DNA from: an uncultured Prevotellaceae bacterium
Lineage (GTDB): Bacteria; Bacteroidota; Bacteroidia; Bacteroidales; Bacteroidaceae
Direction of reading: 5' to 3'
DNA length: 64,000 nucleotides
NCBI GenBank assembly: GCA_902781315.1
Contig: CACZIT010000004.1
Coordinates: 85,095 to 149,094 of the forward strand
Made by a program: the position numbers and the translations under genes. The stretch's first letter is position 1. Each line of letters opens with the position of its first letter. The notes under the pieces were generated by a model that did no database searches, was not told the origin of the DNA, and saw nothing but the letters and a program-made list of their open reading frames with translations. Shown piece by piece: positions 19,653 to 28,423 of the stretch.

Positions 19653-19777
19653 TACCACAGCCTGGTACAGGTATTACCACGTGCTGGTACAAGTATTACC
19701 ACGGCCTGGTACAAGTATTACCACGTGCTGGTACAAGTATTACCACGCGCTGGTACAAGTATTACCAGATAGTGGTA
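19653..19777 (+). repeat. 22-bp dyad array, family A, copy 2
   Basis: Six dyads TACCA-N5-TGGTA begin at 19653, 19675, 19697, 19719, 19741 and 19763, all exactly 22 bases apart. The linker is CAAGTAT in most. Cores vary (CAGCC, CGTGC, CGGCC, CGTGC, CGCGC, GATAG) while the arms are invariant. The last unit (core GATAG) matches the last unit of copy 1 in orientation. Confidence 0.93.
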
Positions 19778-19931
19778 ATCAGTCTGATAATGCAGGACGC
19801 ACATACAAGTGCTTGTTTCCCAACATGTTACTATAAGAATCTTTGGAGCTTTGCGTTCATTTTTAGTGGTTGGAATCGAGTGGGTTTTATCGGACAAAGT
19901 TTAACTCATGTTATTGATTATCCAACAAGAA

Positions 19932-19956
19932 AGCCCAGGGACAAATGCCCTGGGCT
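19932..19956 (-). terminator. secA terminator
   Basis: Nine-bp perfect stem AGCCCAGGG/CCCTGGGCT with a seven-base loop; pyrimidine-rich tracts on both sides, so it may act on both strands. Confidence 0.75.
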
Positions 19957-20014
19957 GATTCTTTTTATTGGCGTTACGTTGGTCTTTCGCTGACTTAACG
20001 TTGGTAGCTTGTTC

Positions 20015-23000
20015 TTACACGATGCCGCGTCCGTGACAATTCTTGAACTTCTTGCCACTGCCGCAGGGGCAGGGATCGTTGCGACCAGGCATCTTGTCCT
20101 TGACAATGGGCTGGCGGCGCTGCTCCTGCTGGGCACTTCCACGCGTATCGGTGTGGGCAGCTGCCTCCTGATTGGGGTCGACGAGTTCGTTGCCACGCTG
20201 CTCGTTGTAGCGCTGCGAACGCTGCTCGGGAGCGGCCTCGCGCACTTCCTGCTGCTCCATCTCGGGAATCTGTCCGCGGGTGAGGATGGAGGAGATGCGG
20301 TTGTTCATGTCGTTCACCATGTCGTCGAAGAGCTTGGCACTCTCCAGCTTGAAAATGAGGAGCGGGTCCTTCTGCTCGTAGCTGGCATTTTGCACCGAGT
20401 GGCGCAGTTCGTCGAGCTGGCGCAGGTTCTCCTTCCAGCAGTCGTCGATGATGTGGAGCATGATGGTCTTCTCGAACTGCTTCACCACCGATTTGGCCTC
20501 GCTTTCGTAAGCCTCGCGCAGGTTGCACGGAATGTTGTAAACGCGCTTGCCGTCGGTGATGGGCACGAGGATGCGCTCGTACATTTCTCCCTGATTCTCA
20601 AACACTTGCTTGATGACGGGCCAGGCGACCGACTGCAGACGGTCAGTCTTGCGAGTGAACGACTGCATAGCAGCCTGGAAGGCCTGCTCGTAGAGCTGGT
20701 CACGGCTGGTGTTGATGAACTCCTCGCTCGTGAAGGGGCATTCCATGGAGAGTATTTTCAGGAACTGCTCGCGACAGCCAGCGTAGTCGTTGTTGTCGAT
20801 GATGTTGATGGTGCGGTCCCAGATGATGTTGGCGATGTCCATGCCGATGCGCTCACCCATGAGGGCGTGGCGGCGCTTCTCGTAAACCACGGTGCGCTGT
20901 TTGTTCATCACGTCGTCGTACTCGAGCAGGTGCTTACGGATACCGAAGTTGTTCTCCTCCACTTTCTTCTGAGCACGCTCGATGTTCTTGGTGATCATGC
21001 CGCTCTCAATGCGTTCGCCCTCCTTGAAGCCAAGTCGGTCCATGACGGAGGCAATGCGCTCGGAACCGAACAGACGCATGAGCTTGTCTTCGAGCGAGAC
21101 GTAGAACACACTGGAGCCCGGGTCGCCCTGACGTCCGGCACGACCACGCAACTGGCGGTCTACACGGCGGCTTTCGTGGCGCTCAGTACCAATGATGGCC
21201 AGACCACCGGCAGCCTTCACGTCATCTGACAGTTTGATATCGGTACCACGACCTGCCATGTTGGTGGCAATGGTCACGGCACCCAGCAGGCGCTGCTCTT
21301 CCTTCACCTCGTTCGTATCGATGTCGGCAAACTTCTTGTCGGTCTCGGCCAGCTCCTGATTGTGGCGCAGAGCTGAGGGTTTGTCGCAGAAAGCCTGACC
21401 ATCAGCCGAGACGTAGGCCGTGCCTTGTGTTGACTGACCTGCCTGAGCCACGATGTCGGCCTCCTTCTGGTGGAGCTTGGCATTCAGCACCTGATGAGGA
21501 ATCTTGCGCATGGAGAGCATCTTCGAAAGCATCTCGGAGATTTCCACTGACGTCGTACCCACGAGGCACGGGCGGCCGTTGGCACGCATCTCCACAATCT
21601 CGTCGATGACGGCACGATACTTCTCGCGTGCTGTCTTGTAGACGCGGTCGTCCTGGTCGTTACGGATGACAGGCTTGTTGGTGGGAATCTCGACGACATC
21701 CAGCTTATAGATGTCCCAGAACTCACCAGCCTCGGTGGAAGCCGTACCGGTCATACCGGCCAGCTTGTGATACATGCGGAAGTAGTTCTGCAGGGTGATG
21801 GTGGCAAAAGTCTGCGTGGCAGCCTCCACCTTCACGTGCTCCTTGGCCTCAACAGCCTGGTGCAGTCCGTCGCTCCAGCGGCGTCCCTCCATGATACGTC
21901 CTGTCTGCTCGTCGACAATCTTCACTTCACCGTCGATGACCACATACTCGTCGTCCTTGTTGAACATGCAGTAGGCCTTCAGCAGCTGGCGGATGGTGTG
22001 CACACGCTCGCTCTGCACGGCATAGTGGTTGAGCAGTTCGTCTTTCTTATCGACACGCTGCTCCTCGGTGAGGCTCTTGTCGGCCTCGAGTTCAGAGAGC
22101 TGCGAGGTGATGTCGGGCAGCACAAAGAGGTCGCGGTCGTTGACCTGTGCTGCCAGCCAGTCAGTACCTTTGTCGGTGAGTTCGCATGAGTTCAGCTTTT
22201 CCTCCACGACAAAGTAGAGCGGAGCTACGGCCTCGGGCATGCGGCGGTTGTTGTTCTCCATGTACATCTCCTCGGTCTTGAGCATGCCAGCCTTGATGCC
22301 CTCTTCAGAGAGGTACTTGATGAGCGGCTTGTTCTTCGGCATACACTTGAAGGAGCGGAACAAGGAGAGGAATCCCTCGTCGAGCACTTCCTGGCCTTCC
22401 TTCTTTTTGCCGGCCTCCAGCATCTGCTGACCCTGTGCAATCTTCTGCTTGGCATCAGCCAGATACTGAGTGGCCAGTTTGCGCTGAACGTCGACTAAGC
22501 GCTCAACGAGCGGCTGATATTCCTCGAACATCTGGTCGTCGCCCTTAGGCACCGGGCCAGATATGATGAGCGGTGTACGGGCATCGTCGACCAACACCGA
22601 GTCGACCTCATCGACGATGGCATAGTTGTGACGGCGCTGCACAAGGTCCTGGGGCGATGAAGCCATGTTGTCGCGCAGGTAGTCGAAACCAAACTCATTG
22701 TTCGTACCGAAGGTGATGTCGGCATTGTAAGCCTTGCGGCGCTCGTCGGAGTTAGGACGATGCTTGTCGATGCAGTCGACGGAGAGTCCGTTGAACATGT
22801 AGAGCGGCCCCATCCATTCAGAGTCACGCTTGGCCAGATAGTCGTTGACGGTGACCACGTGCACACCGTTGCCGGTCAGGGCGTTCAGGAACACGGGCAG
22901 GGTGGCCACGAGGGTCTTACCTTCACCCGTTGCCATCTCGGCAATCTTACCCTGATGCAGGGCGATACCGCCGAAGAGCTGCACGTCGTAGTGCACCATT

Positions 23001-23509
23001 TCCCATTTCAGGTCGTTACCACCAGCTGTCCAGTGGTTGTGGTAGATGGCCTTATCGCCGTCGATGGTGATGAAGTCTTTCTTGGGGTCGGCAGCCAACT
23101 CGCGGTCGAAGTCGGTGGCTGTGACGATGGTCTCTTCGTTCTCGGCAAAGCGGCGTGCGGTATCCTTCACAATGCTGAAGGCAACGGGCATCACCTCGTC
23201 GAGCGCCTTCTCGTAGATTTCGAGTGCCTCCTTGTCGAGTTTGTCAATTTGGTTGAAGATGGCCTCACGCTCATCGAGTGGTGTCTCTTCAATCGTGGCC
23301 TTTAATTCTTCTATCTTTTCCTTTTGCTCGCGTGCTGAGTCCTGTACATACTTCTGGATCTCCTTGGTTTTGGCACGGAGTTCGTCGTTGCTGAGAGCCT
23401 GGATGGCTGGATACGCTTTCTTCACTTCTTCAACAAGTGGTTGAATCAGTTTCATGTCGCGTGTAGATTTGTCACCGAAGAGTGACTTGAGGAAATTGTT
23501 GAAATTCAT
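20015..23509 (-). CDS. secA: Preprotein translocase ATPase SecA
   Basis: 1164 aa, long for SecA but usual for Bacteroidota. SecA drives preproteins through SecYEG using ATP. Walker [29 protein letters not shown], the helicase motif GRGTDIKL region and a zinc-binding SEC-C tail ([13 protein letters not shown]) are all visible. The frame extends to 23563, but ATG 23509 gives the conserved [12 protein letters not shown] opening. The promoter box lies about 80 bases upstream, leaving an unusually long leader for this window. Confidence 0.97.
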   Translation of the reverse strand: MNFNNFLKSLFGDKSTRDMKLIQPLVEEVKKAYPAIQALSNDELRAKTKEIQKYVQDSAREQKEKIEELKATIEETPLDEREAIFNQIDKLDKEALEIYEKALDEVMPVAFSIVKDTARRFAENEETIVTATDFDRELAADPKKDFITIDGDKAIYHNHWTAGGNDLKWEMVHYDVQLFGGIALHQGKIAEMATGEGKTLVATLPVFLNALTGNGVHVVTVNDYLAKRDSEWMGPLYMFNGLSVDCIDKHRPNSDERRKAYNADITFGTNNEFGFDYLRDNMASSPQDLVQRRHNYAIVDEVDSVLVDDARTPLIISGPVPKGDDQMFEEYQPLVERLVDVQRKLATQYLADAKQKIAQGQQMLEAGKKKEGQEVLDEGFLSLFRSFKCMPKNKPLIKYLSEEGIKAGMLKTEEMYMENNNRRMPEAVAPLYFVVEEKLNSCELTDKGTDWLAAQVNDRDLFVLPDITSQLSELEADKSLTEEQRVDKKDELLNHYAVQSERVHTIRQLLKAYCMFNKDDEYVVIDGEVKIVDEQTGRIMEGRRWSDGLHQAVEAKEHVKVEAATQTFATITLQNYFRMYHKLAGMTGTASTEAGEFWDIYKLDVVEIPTNKPVIRNDQDDRVYKTAREKYRAVIDEIVEMRANGRPCLVGTTSVEISEMLSKMLSMRKIPHQVLNAKLHQKEADIVAQAGQSTQGTAYVSADGQAFCDKPSALRHNQELAETDKKFADIDTNEVKEEQRLLGAVTIATNMAGRGTDIKLSDDVKAAGGLAIIGTERHESRRVDRQLRGRAGRQGDPGSSVFYVSLEDKLMRLFGSERIASVMDRLGFKEGERIESGMITKNIERAQKKVEENNFGIRKHLLEYDDVMNKQRTVVYEKRRHALMGERIGMDIANIIWDRTINIIDNNDYAGCREQFLKILSMECPFTSEEFINTSRDQLYEQAFQAAMQSFTRKTDRLQSVAWPVIKQVFENQGEMYERILVPITDGKRVYNIPCNLREAYESEAKSVVKQFEKTIMLHIIDDCWKENLRQLDELRHSVQNASYEQKDPLLIFKLESAKLFDDMVNDMNNRISSILTRGQIPEMEQQEVREAAPEQRSQRYNEQRGNELVDPNQEAAAHTDTRGSAQQEQRRQPIVKDKMPGRNDPCPCGSGKKFKNCHGRGIV

Positions 23510-23589
23510 ATTACTTTTTATTACTATTTCTGGCGGATAATTGATGTTACATTTAATGTACACACATGCGTATGTGCGTAAAACGGGTG

Positions 23590-23597
23590 CAAAGTTA
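23590..23597 (-). promoter_or_regulatory. secA promoter -7 box
   Basis: Minus-strand TAACTTTG fits TAnnTTTG. It predicts a 5' leader of roughly 75 bases. I found no clear -33 element. Confidence 0.6.
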
Positions 23598-23671
23598 CTA
23601 AAATTTTTTATATAATCCGCTTATTTATAGCTTTTTATGCTTTTAAATAAGGAATTTATAAGGGATGTAAC

Positions 23672-25078
23672 TTAGAAAAGCGGCTCTGCAGTACAGGCAT
23701 TCGGTGCTCTGATGCGGATGCACTTGGCAATGGTAGGTGCTATGCGGTCGACGCTGACGGGAAGTGTAATCTTCTCGGCATGTGTGCCGGCACCATAAAA
23801 AATGATGGGGAAGGGTATGAAGCCAGTGCGGGAGGTGAAGGTCTCCTGCGTGTCTTCGTTGAGCAGGCGCCATCCCGGGGCAACCTTGATAATGATGTCG
23901 CCACTCAAAATGGGGGAGAAGCCGTTGCGCAGTTTCAGAATGTCGTTGTTGCCTGCCAGAAGTCTTTCTGCCGTGTAGACATCGGCTACGCCAGCGTTCT
24001 GCACGAGGAAATCCTGAGACCTTTGCAACAGTTCCGAGGTGCTGATGCGCTTTTCCTCAATCAGTTTGCGGTTCAGGTACATCTCGTTGCCGAAGCAAGT
24101 CTCGACGTAACGGCCCTGCCCGTATATGGCCGAGAGGAACATGTTCAGGAGGTTGGCTGTGCGATTGATGTAGAACGTGCCGGTAGGAATGCGATATTGC
24201 GACAGGTCGCTTTCAGAATCGTCGGCATATCCGGTGCTGGTGACAACAAAGAGCACACGGTCGCTACCCACAGCCTTTTCTATGCCCGTCACCAGGCGGC
24301 TGAGTGAGTTGTCCAACTGCATGTAGACACTCTCCATCTCCGTTTGCCAATCTGTCATGTTCCCACCTGGCTTTGTAGAAGAGAGGGTTACTGAAAGCAG
24401 GTCGCTCACGTCGTCCTTACCCATGGCCGTATTGCTCACGACCTGGAGCGCCATACTTACGACGACGTCGTTTGTAAGTTGCTTGTTCTTATTAAGTTCT
24501 TCCTTGATGGTTGAAGCTGTTTTCAGCCATTCCGGTGTGACGGCAGAATAGTATGTCGACGTGCGCCAGCGAGTGTTGTTGTCGTCAATCCACAGCGCAC
24601 CATCGGCAGCATGACCGGCTGACAGAATGGCGCATTCCTTGCTGGCTGCAACACTCCAGATGATGGCTGCTCCGTGGGAACTCACCTTCAGCTCGTCGCC
24701 GAAAGTAGAAGTCATCAGCCGGTGGGGAGAAGCAAAATGCTGAGGGTCGTCTACACAGAAAAGAGGTCGCAGCGTGCTGCGGTCGAGCCATCGGTTGCCA
24801 ATGATGCCGTGATAGTAAGGCGTAGTGCCGGTGGCAATAGTAGCCGTAGCTGTAGCTCTGTCTACGGGTTCGAACGGATAGCTTGCAGCCTCATACACTA
24901 TTCCTTTTCCTAAGAGTTTGCGGAATCCGTCGGCGTTGTAGAGTGGGGTGAAGGCATCCAGATAGTCGGTTCGCAGCTGGTCGATAGTGATGTTGACAAC
25001 CAATCTGGGTGCCAGCTGGAAGGCATTCAGCTCGGCGCCAGACAAAACGGCGATAATGAGTGCAAGATATCTATTCAT
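23672..25078 (-). CDS. Alkaline-phosphatase-family secreted protein, probably lacking metal ligands
   Basis: 468 aa with a signal peptide (about 1-19). The fold matches the type I phosphodiesterase/PafA-like alkaline phosphatase family. The first metal Asp (NITIDQLRTDYLDAF) and the nucleophile region (DRATATATIATGT) are kept. Where family enzymes have STDY.GH the protein has SSTKPGGNMTD, and where they have TADHG it has TSTGYADD. The last His motif also reads SRTGFIPFPIIFYG. This suggests the metal site is lost and the protein may be a pseudoenzyme or use different chemistry. It follows the Lnb-like gene by three bases, so the two share an operon. Confidence 0.8.
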   Translation of the reverse strand: MNRYLALIIAVLSGAELNAFQLAPRLVVNITIDQLRTDYLDAFTPLYNADGFRKLLGKGIVYEAASYPFEPVDRATATATIATGTTPYYHGIIGNRWLDRSTLRPLFCVDDPQHFASPHRLMTSTFGDELKVSSHGAAIIWSVAASKECAILSAGHAADGALWIDDNNTRWRTSTYYSAVTPEWLKTASTIKEELNKNKQLTNDVVVSMALQVVSNTAMGKDDVSDLLSVTLSSTKPGGNMTDWQTEMESVYMQLDNSLSRLVTGIEKAVGSDRVLFVVTSTGYADDSESDLSQYRIPTGTFYINRTANLLNMFLSAIYGQGRYVETCFGNEMYLNRKLIEEKRISTSELLQRSQDFLVQNAGVADVYTAERLLAGNNDILKLRNGFSPILSGDIIIKVAPGWRLLNEDTQETFTSRTGFIPFPIIFYGAGTHAEKITLPVSVDRIAPTIAKCIRIRAPNACTAEPLF

Positions 25079-25081
25079 GAT

Positions 25082-26299
25082 TTACTTTTTACGATTACAA
25101 AAAATGCGCTCTAAGCAACGTATGAGCAAAGATGATGCCAAAATGTTGGTACCCTCGGCATAGCATTGCAGAAGATTGCCTATGAAGAACAGTACGAGGC
25201 ACAGGGCGTAGGCGCTCCAGAACCAATGTACGCGATGTTTCCTTTCATGGCTGACGACTGGCCAGAGGCAGACGAGGGCCAGAGGGTTGAGCAGCAATAT
25301 CTGCAGGTTGAGGTTCACGGTAGGATGCTGCGAGAAGATCATGGCCGTCAGAATGAGTCCGCCGATGCCTATGGCCCCCAGTAATAGCACGTCGAAGCCC
25401 CAGAACATCTTGTGCCGACGGTATTCGACAGCCGTCAGCAGAATGATGATGAGTGCCAGGATGATAGCGCAGGCAGTAGGGGTGAGCGGCAAGCCGCCAG
25501 CGTCCTTGCGGTCGAACATCGGGACGATGGTGCGGGCTTCGCCAGAAAGCAGGGGGATTTCTTCCCCATTGCTGACGTAAACACCTCGGTCGAAGTCCTC
25601 TTTCAGGTTGAAAGGCAGGAACTGCTGTTCCTCGACGGTGGTAGGCAGGTCGGCCTTGAGTCCCAGCAGCAGGTCGTTGCCCATTGCCACCCACGGATGG
25701 CCTTCCGTGTATTGATGGGTGAGCTGGCGGAAGGTCGGGCCGTCGGGTTCCCGTTTGAAGTTGACGTCGATCCCTTTCCTGTAAGGCTTCAGCAGCATGT
25801 CGCGAGCACGGGTGGTGCAGTTGTCGTAGAAGAAATTGTAGCGGTATTCGCGGTTCTCCGGGCGGTAGTTCTCTTCGATGGCATCTGCTATTTTCTGCTT
25901 GTCCTGTGGCGAGAGGTAGTTCAGCTGCTGCTCGATGATTCCGCGCTCTTCGTAGGCATAGGCGGCACAGAAATAGTCGAACGGCTGGATGCCCATCTCG
26001 TAGTCGGTGAGTCCGAAGATGAAGCGCAGCACGAAGTGAGGCTTCCGGAAATCGAACATGCCGTAGTTGACGGCAATGTCAATATTTTTGTCACGGTTGA
26101 TGTAGTGGATGGCCGTATGTCCATAGAGGCTCCACGCCTCCTGACCCGGCTGGCAGGTGAGCAGGCTGAGCGTGATGGCTGAGTCGAGGTGCTCGTAGTA
26201 ACCTTCAGGGACTTTATTTGCAAAAGCGTTCATGTTGCCCCCCAAAATGAGCAGCAACACCCCAAAATGAAGTCTTAAAATACCTTTTAAATGTTTCAC
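25082..26299 (-). CDS. lnb: Lnb-like (DUF4105) lipoprotein N-acyltransferase candidate
   Basis: 405 aa. An N-terminal signal/anchor (about 5-27) precedes a periplasmic DUF4105 domain with YGHTAIHY and FYDNCTTRARDMLL, giving a His and Cys pair expected for a papain-like thiol site. The C-terminal third has about four or five membrane helices (from about 275). In Bacteroidota this architecture is the Lnb family, reported to N-acylate lipoproteins in place of Lnt. The start is GTG, only four bases after a promoter box, so the transcript is likely leaderless. First gene of a two-gene operon. Symbol inferred from family. Confidence 0.75.
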   Translation of the reverse strand: MKHLKGILRLHFGVLLLILGGNMNAFANKVPEGYYEHLDSAITLSLLTCQPGQEAWSLYGHTAIHYINRDKNIDIAVNYGMFDFRKPHFVLRFIFGLTDYEMGIQPFDYFCAAYAYEERGIIEQQLNYLSPQDKQKIADAIEENYRPENREYRYNFFYDNCTTRARDMLLKPYRKGIDVNFKREPDGPTFRQLTHQYTEGHPWVAMGNDLLLGLKADLPTTVEEQQFLPFNLKEDFDRGVYVSNGEEIPLLSGEARTIVPMFDRKDAGGLPLTPTACAIILALIIILLTAVEYRRHKMFWGFDVLLLGAIGIGGLILTAMIFSQHPTVNLNLQILLLNPLALVCLWPVVSHERKHRVHWFWSAYALCLVLFFIGNLLQCYAEGTNILASSLLIRCLERIFCNRKK

Positions 26300-26303
26300 G
26301 ATG

Positions 26304-26311
26304 CAAAAATA
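26304..26311 (-). promoter_or_regulatory. Promoter -7 box of the lnb operon
   Basis: Minus-strand TATTTTTG ends four bases before the GTG start at 26299. Confidence 0.65.
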
Positions 26312-26356
26312 CTTTATATTTTGCGATTATCGTGCGTTTATCTCGATTTTTTTCAA

Positions 26357-26364
26357 TAATTTTG
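26357..26364 (+). promoter_or_regulatory. Promoter -7 box of the OMP-lptC gene cluster
   Basis: TAATTTTG fits TAnnTTTG; the ATG is at 26408. Confidence 0.65.
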
Positions 26365-26407
26365 CATCCAAATTGGGAAAAAGAAAAGATTTGAACAAAA
26401 GTAAGTC

Positions 26408-27739
26408 ATGAATAGAATGAAAAAGTTAGCTGTTTCCGTTATGCTTGGAGCCGTATGTTTTGCTTCATCAGCTCAGACGGTTTCGTCCACGCATAGTGGC
26501 ACTAATTCGCCATATAGCCAGTTTGGCATCGGCGCCTTGTCCGAACAGGCAGGTGGAGTGGGCAGAGGCATGAATGGTTTGGGAGTGGCCTATCGCGACC
26601 ACATTCAGGTGAACCATCTCAACCCTGCGTCCTATTCTGCTGTCGACTCGCTGACGTTTATCTTCGACGTAGGCCTGTCGGGTCAGCTCAGCAACTTCGA
26701 GGAAGGCAATAAGCGCGTCAACGCCAAGAGTGCCAGCTTCGACTATGCCGTAGCCAGTTTCAGGATGGCTCGCCACTTGGGTATGGGCTTCGGCGTGATT
26801 CCTATTTCGAACATAGGCTACAACTACAGCCTGACCAACCGAATCGGCACGAATAGTACAGCCTCCTACACAAGCCTTTACAAAGGGTCGGGTGGCCTTC
26901 ACGAGGCATTCCTGGGCTTAGGATGGGAACCCTTCAAGGGCTTTTCCTTCGGTGTGAACGGTGGTTACCTCTGGGGTGGATATGACCGTTCGGTCGTCAA
27001 TTCATACACGGAGGCCAGCACCTCGCTTTCAAAGTATTACTCGGCCGACGTGCGCAGCTATAAACTTGACTTCGGTGTTCAGCTGACGTTGCCGCTTACT
27101 AAGAAAGACAAGGTGACCCTCGGTGCCACCTACGGACTTGGCCATCAGATTGGCGGCAATCCTACCTGCCTGATTGTGTCGACCAACTCTACGACATCCG
27201 TTGCCGACACCACTTCTTATCCGCGCACGGGTAAGCTGCAGTTGGAGATTCCCACTACCATCGGTGCCGGTTTGATGTGGAACCATCGCAACAAGTGGAA
27301 GGTGGGAGCCGACTACGTCCTCCAGAAGTGGGGCAGCGTAAAGATGCCTGAATACATCTCTGAGAACGGGCAGACCGACTATCGCCTCACGGAAAACCAC
27401 TTCTCCGACCTTCAGAAGCTGACGCTGGGTGCCGAGTATTGCCCCGACGAGAACAGCACGCGCCGCTATGTCAACCGAATCCGCTATCGCTTCGGTGTCT
27501 CCTATGCCTCGCCCTACCTGAAAATCAACGGTCAGGACGGCCCCAAGGAGTATAGTGCAAGCGTAGGTTTGGGAATACCTATTGTCAACGTGTGGAACAA
27601 GTACAACCGCTCCATCGTGAACGTCAGTTTCCAGTGGGTTCGACAGGAGTCGAAGACATTCATCACCGAAAATATGTTCCGAATCAACATCGGCATCACG
27701 TTCAACGAGCGCTGGTTCGAGAAGTGGAAAGTTGAATAA
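26408..27739 (+). CDS. Outer membrane beta-barrel protein of unknown function
   Basis: 443 aa with a signal peptide ending near AQT (about residue 24). The mature part has alternating aromatic beta strands and a C-terminal strand ending in an amphipathic pattern, as in OmpP1/FadL-like or PorV-like barrels; NSPYSQFGIGAL near the start is typical of Bacteroidota barrel proteins of this kind. It heads a cluster with lptC and corC, a context consistent with outer membrane assembly. Ligand unknown. Confidence 0.75.
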   Translation: MNRMKKLAVSVMLGAVCFASSAQTVSSTHSGTNSPYSQFGIGALSEQAGGVGRGMNGLGVAYRDHIQVNHLNPASYSAVDSLTFIFDVGLSGQLSNFEEGNKRVNAKSASFDYAVASFRMARHLGMGFGVIPISNIGYNYSLTNRIGTNSTASYTSLYKGSGGLHEAFLGLGWEPFKGFSFGVNGGYLWGGYDRSVVNSYTEASTSLSKYYSADVRSYKLDFGVQLTLPLTKKDKVTLGATYGLGHQIGGNPTCLIVSTNSTTSVADTTSYPRTGKLQLEIPTTIGAGLMWNHRNKWKVGADYVLQKWGSVKMPEYISENGQTDYRLTENHFSDLQKLTLGAEYCPDENSTRRYVNRIRYRFGVSYASPYLKINGQDGPKEYSASVGLGIPIVNVWNKYNRSIVNVSFQWVRQESKTFITENMFRINIGITFNERWFEKWKVE

Positions 27740-27751
27740 CCCCCTCCCGCT

Positions 27752-28393
27752 TTGAAACGATTCCCTATATTCATAGTAAGTCTGCTGGTGAGCATGTTCT
27801 TCGTAGGATGCGAAGAGCAGAAGGAACACATTGCCCCCGCCATCAATCCGAAAGACTCGGTGCCCATGATGACGAGCTATGGCGTGAATGCCCTCATCTC
27901 CGATTCGGGTGTCATCAAATACCGCATCGTCACCGAGCAATGGGATTACAATCCGAACGTAGAGCCCTCACGTTCCATCTTCGAAAAGGGCGTCTTCCTC
28001 ACCCAGTTCGACGAGAAGTTCCATGTGCAGTCCTACATACAATGCGACACAGCCTACAACTACGACAAGATGAAACTGTGGGAACTGCGTGGACGCGTGC
28101 GCATCCTGACCAAAGACGGACTCCAGTACACCAGCGAGCAGCTCTTCTGGGACGAGGCACGCCACGAACTCTATTCCCATGTGTTCTCCCGTCTGGTCAC
28201 CCCTGATCGCACGTTGCAAGGCTCCTATTTCCGCAGCGACGAGCGCATGACCCACTATTACGTGTCAAACAGCAAGGGCTCCTTCGAGAAAGAAGATTTC
28301 GACGGCAGTTCCGACAAGTCGGCAGCCGACACCTCCTCCGTTCAGCAGCCCCAGCGCCAGATGTCCCGTCCGCAGCGTAAGTCAGGAATCTGA
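27752..28393 (+). CDS. lptC: LptC-like LPS export lipoprotein
   Basis: 213 aa. LptC is the inner-membrane-anchored periplasmic part of the LPS export bridge (LptB2FG-C-A-D). The N-terminus has a signal with lipobox MFFVGC, and the OstA-like beta-jellyroll body contains LRGRVRILTKDGLQYTSEQLFWD. No ATG precedes the signal peptide; a TTG at 27752 gives the full hydrophobic segment and is taken as the start. It sits 12 bases after the barrel protein and 30 before the CorC gene. The acidic Ser/Gln-rich C-terminal tail is variable in the family. Confidence 0.82.
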   Translation: MKRFPIFIVSLLVSMFFVGCEEQKEHIAPAINPKDSVPMMTSYGVNALISDSGVIKYRIVTEQWDYNPNVEPSRSIFEKGVFLTQFDEKFHVQSYIQCDTAYNYDKMKLWELRGRVRILTKDGLQYTSEQLFWDEARHELYSHVFSRLVTPDRTLQGSYFRSDERMTHYYVSNSKGSFEKEDFDGSSDKSAADTSSVQQPQRQMSRPQRKSGI

Positions 28394-28423
28394 ACTCTTT
28401 TTATATATATTAAATAAGGTATA

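Larger units (their letters stand above)
19507..20014. other. Convergent intergenic gap with a 22-bp repeat module
   Basis: Between pcrA (+) and secA (-). Holds the second copy of the family A module and a secA terminator. The stretch 19780-19925 shows nothing I recognise. Confidence 0.75.

Noticed and set aside
5155-19790. CRISPR-like repeats
   Set aside because: Units are directly adjacent at 22 bp, without unique 30-40 bp spacers, and no cas gene is in the window.
20009-21229. Long plus-strand frame opposite secA
   Set aside because: Antisense shadow of SecA coding sequence.
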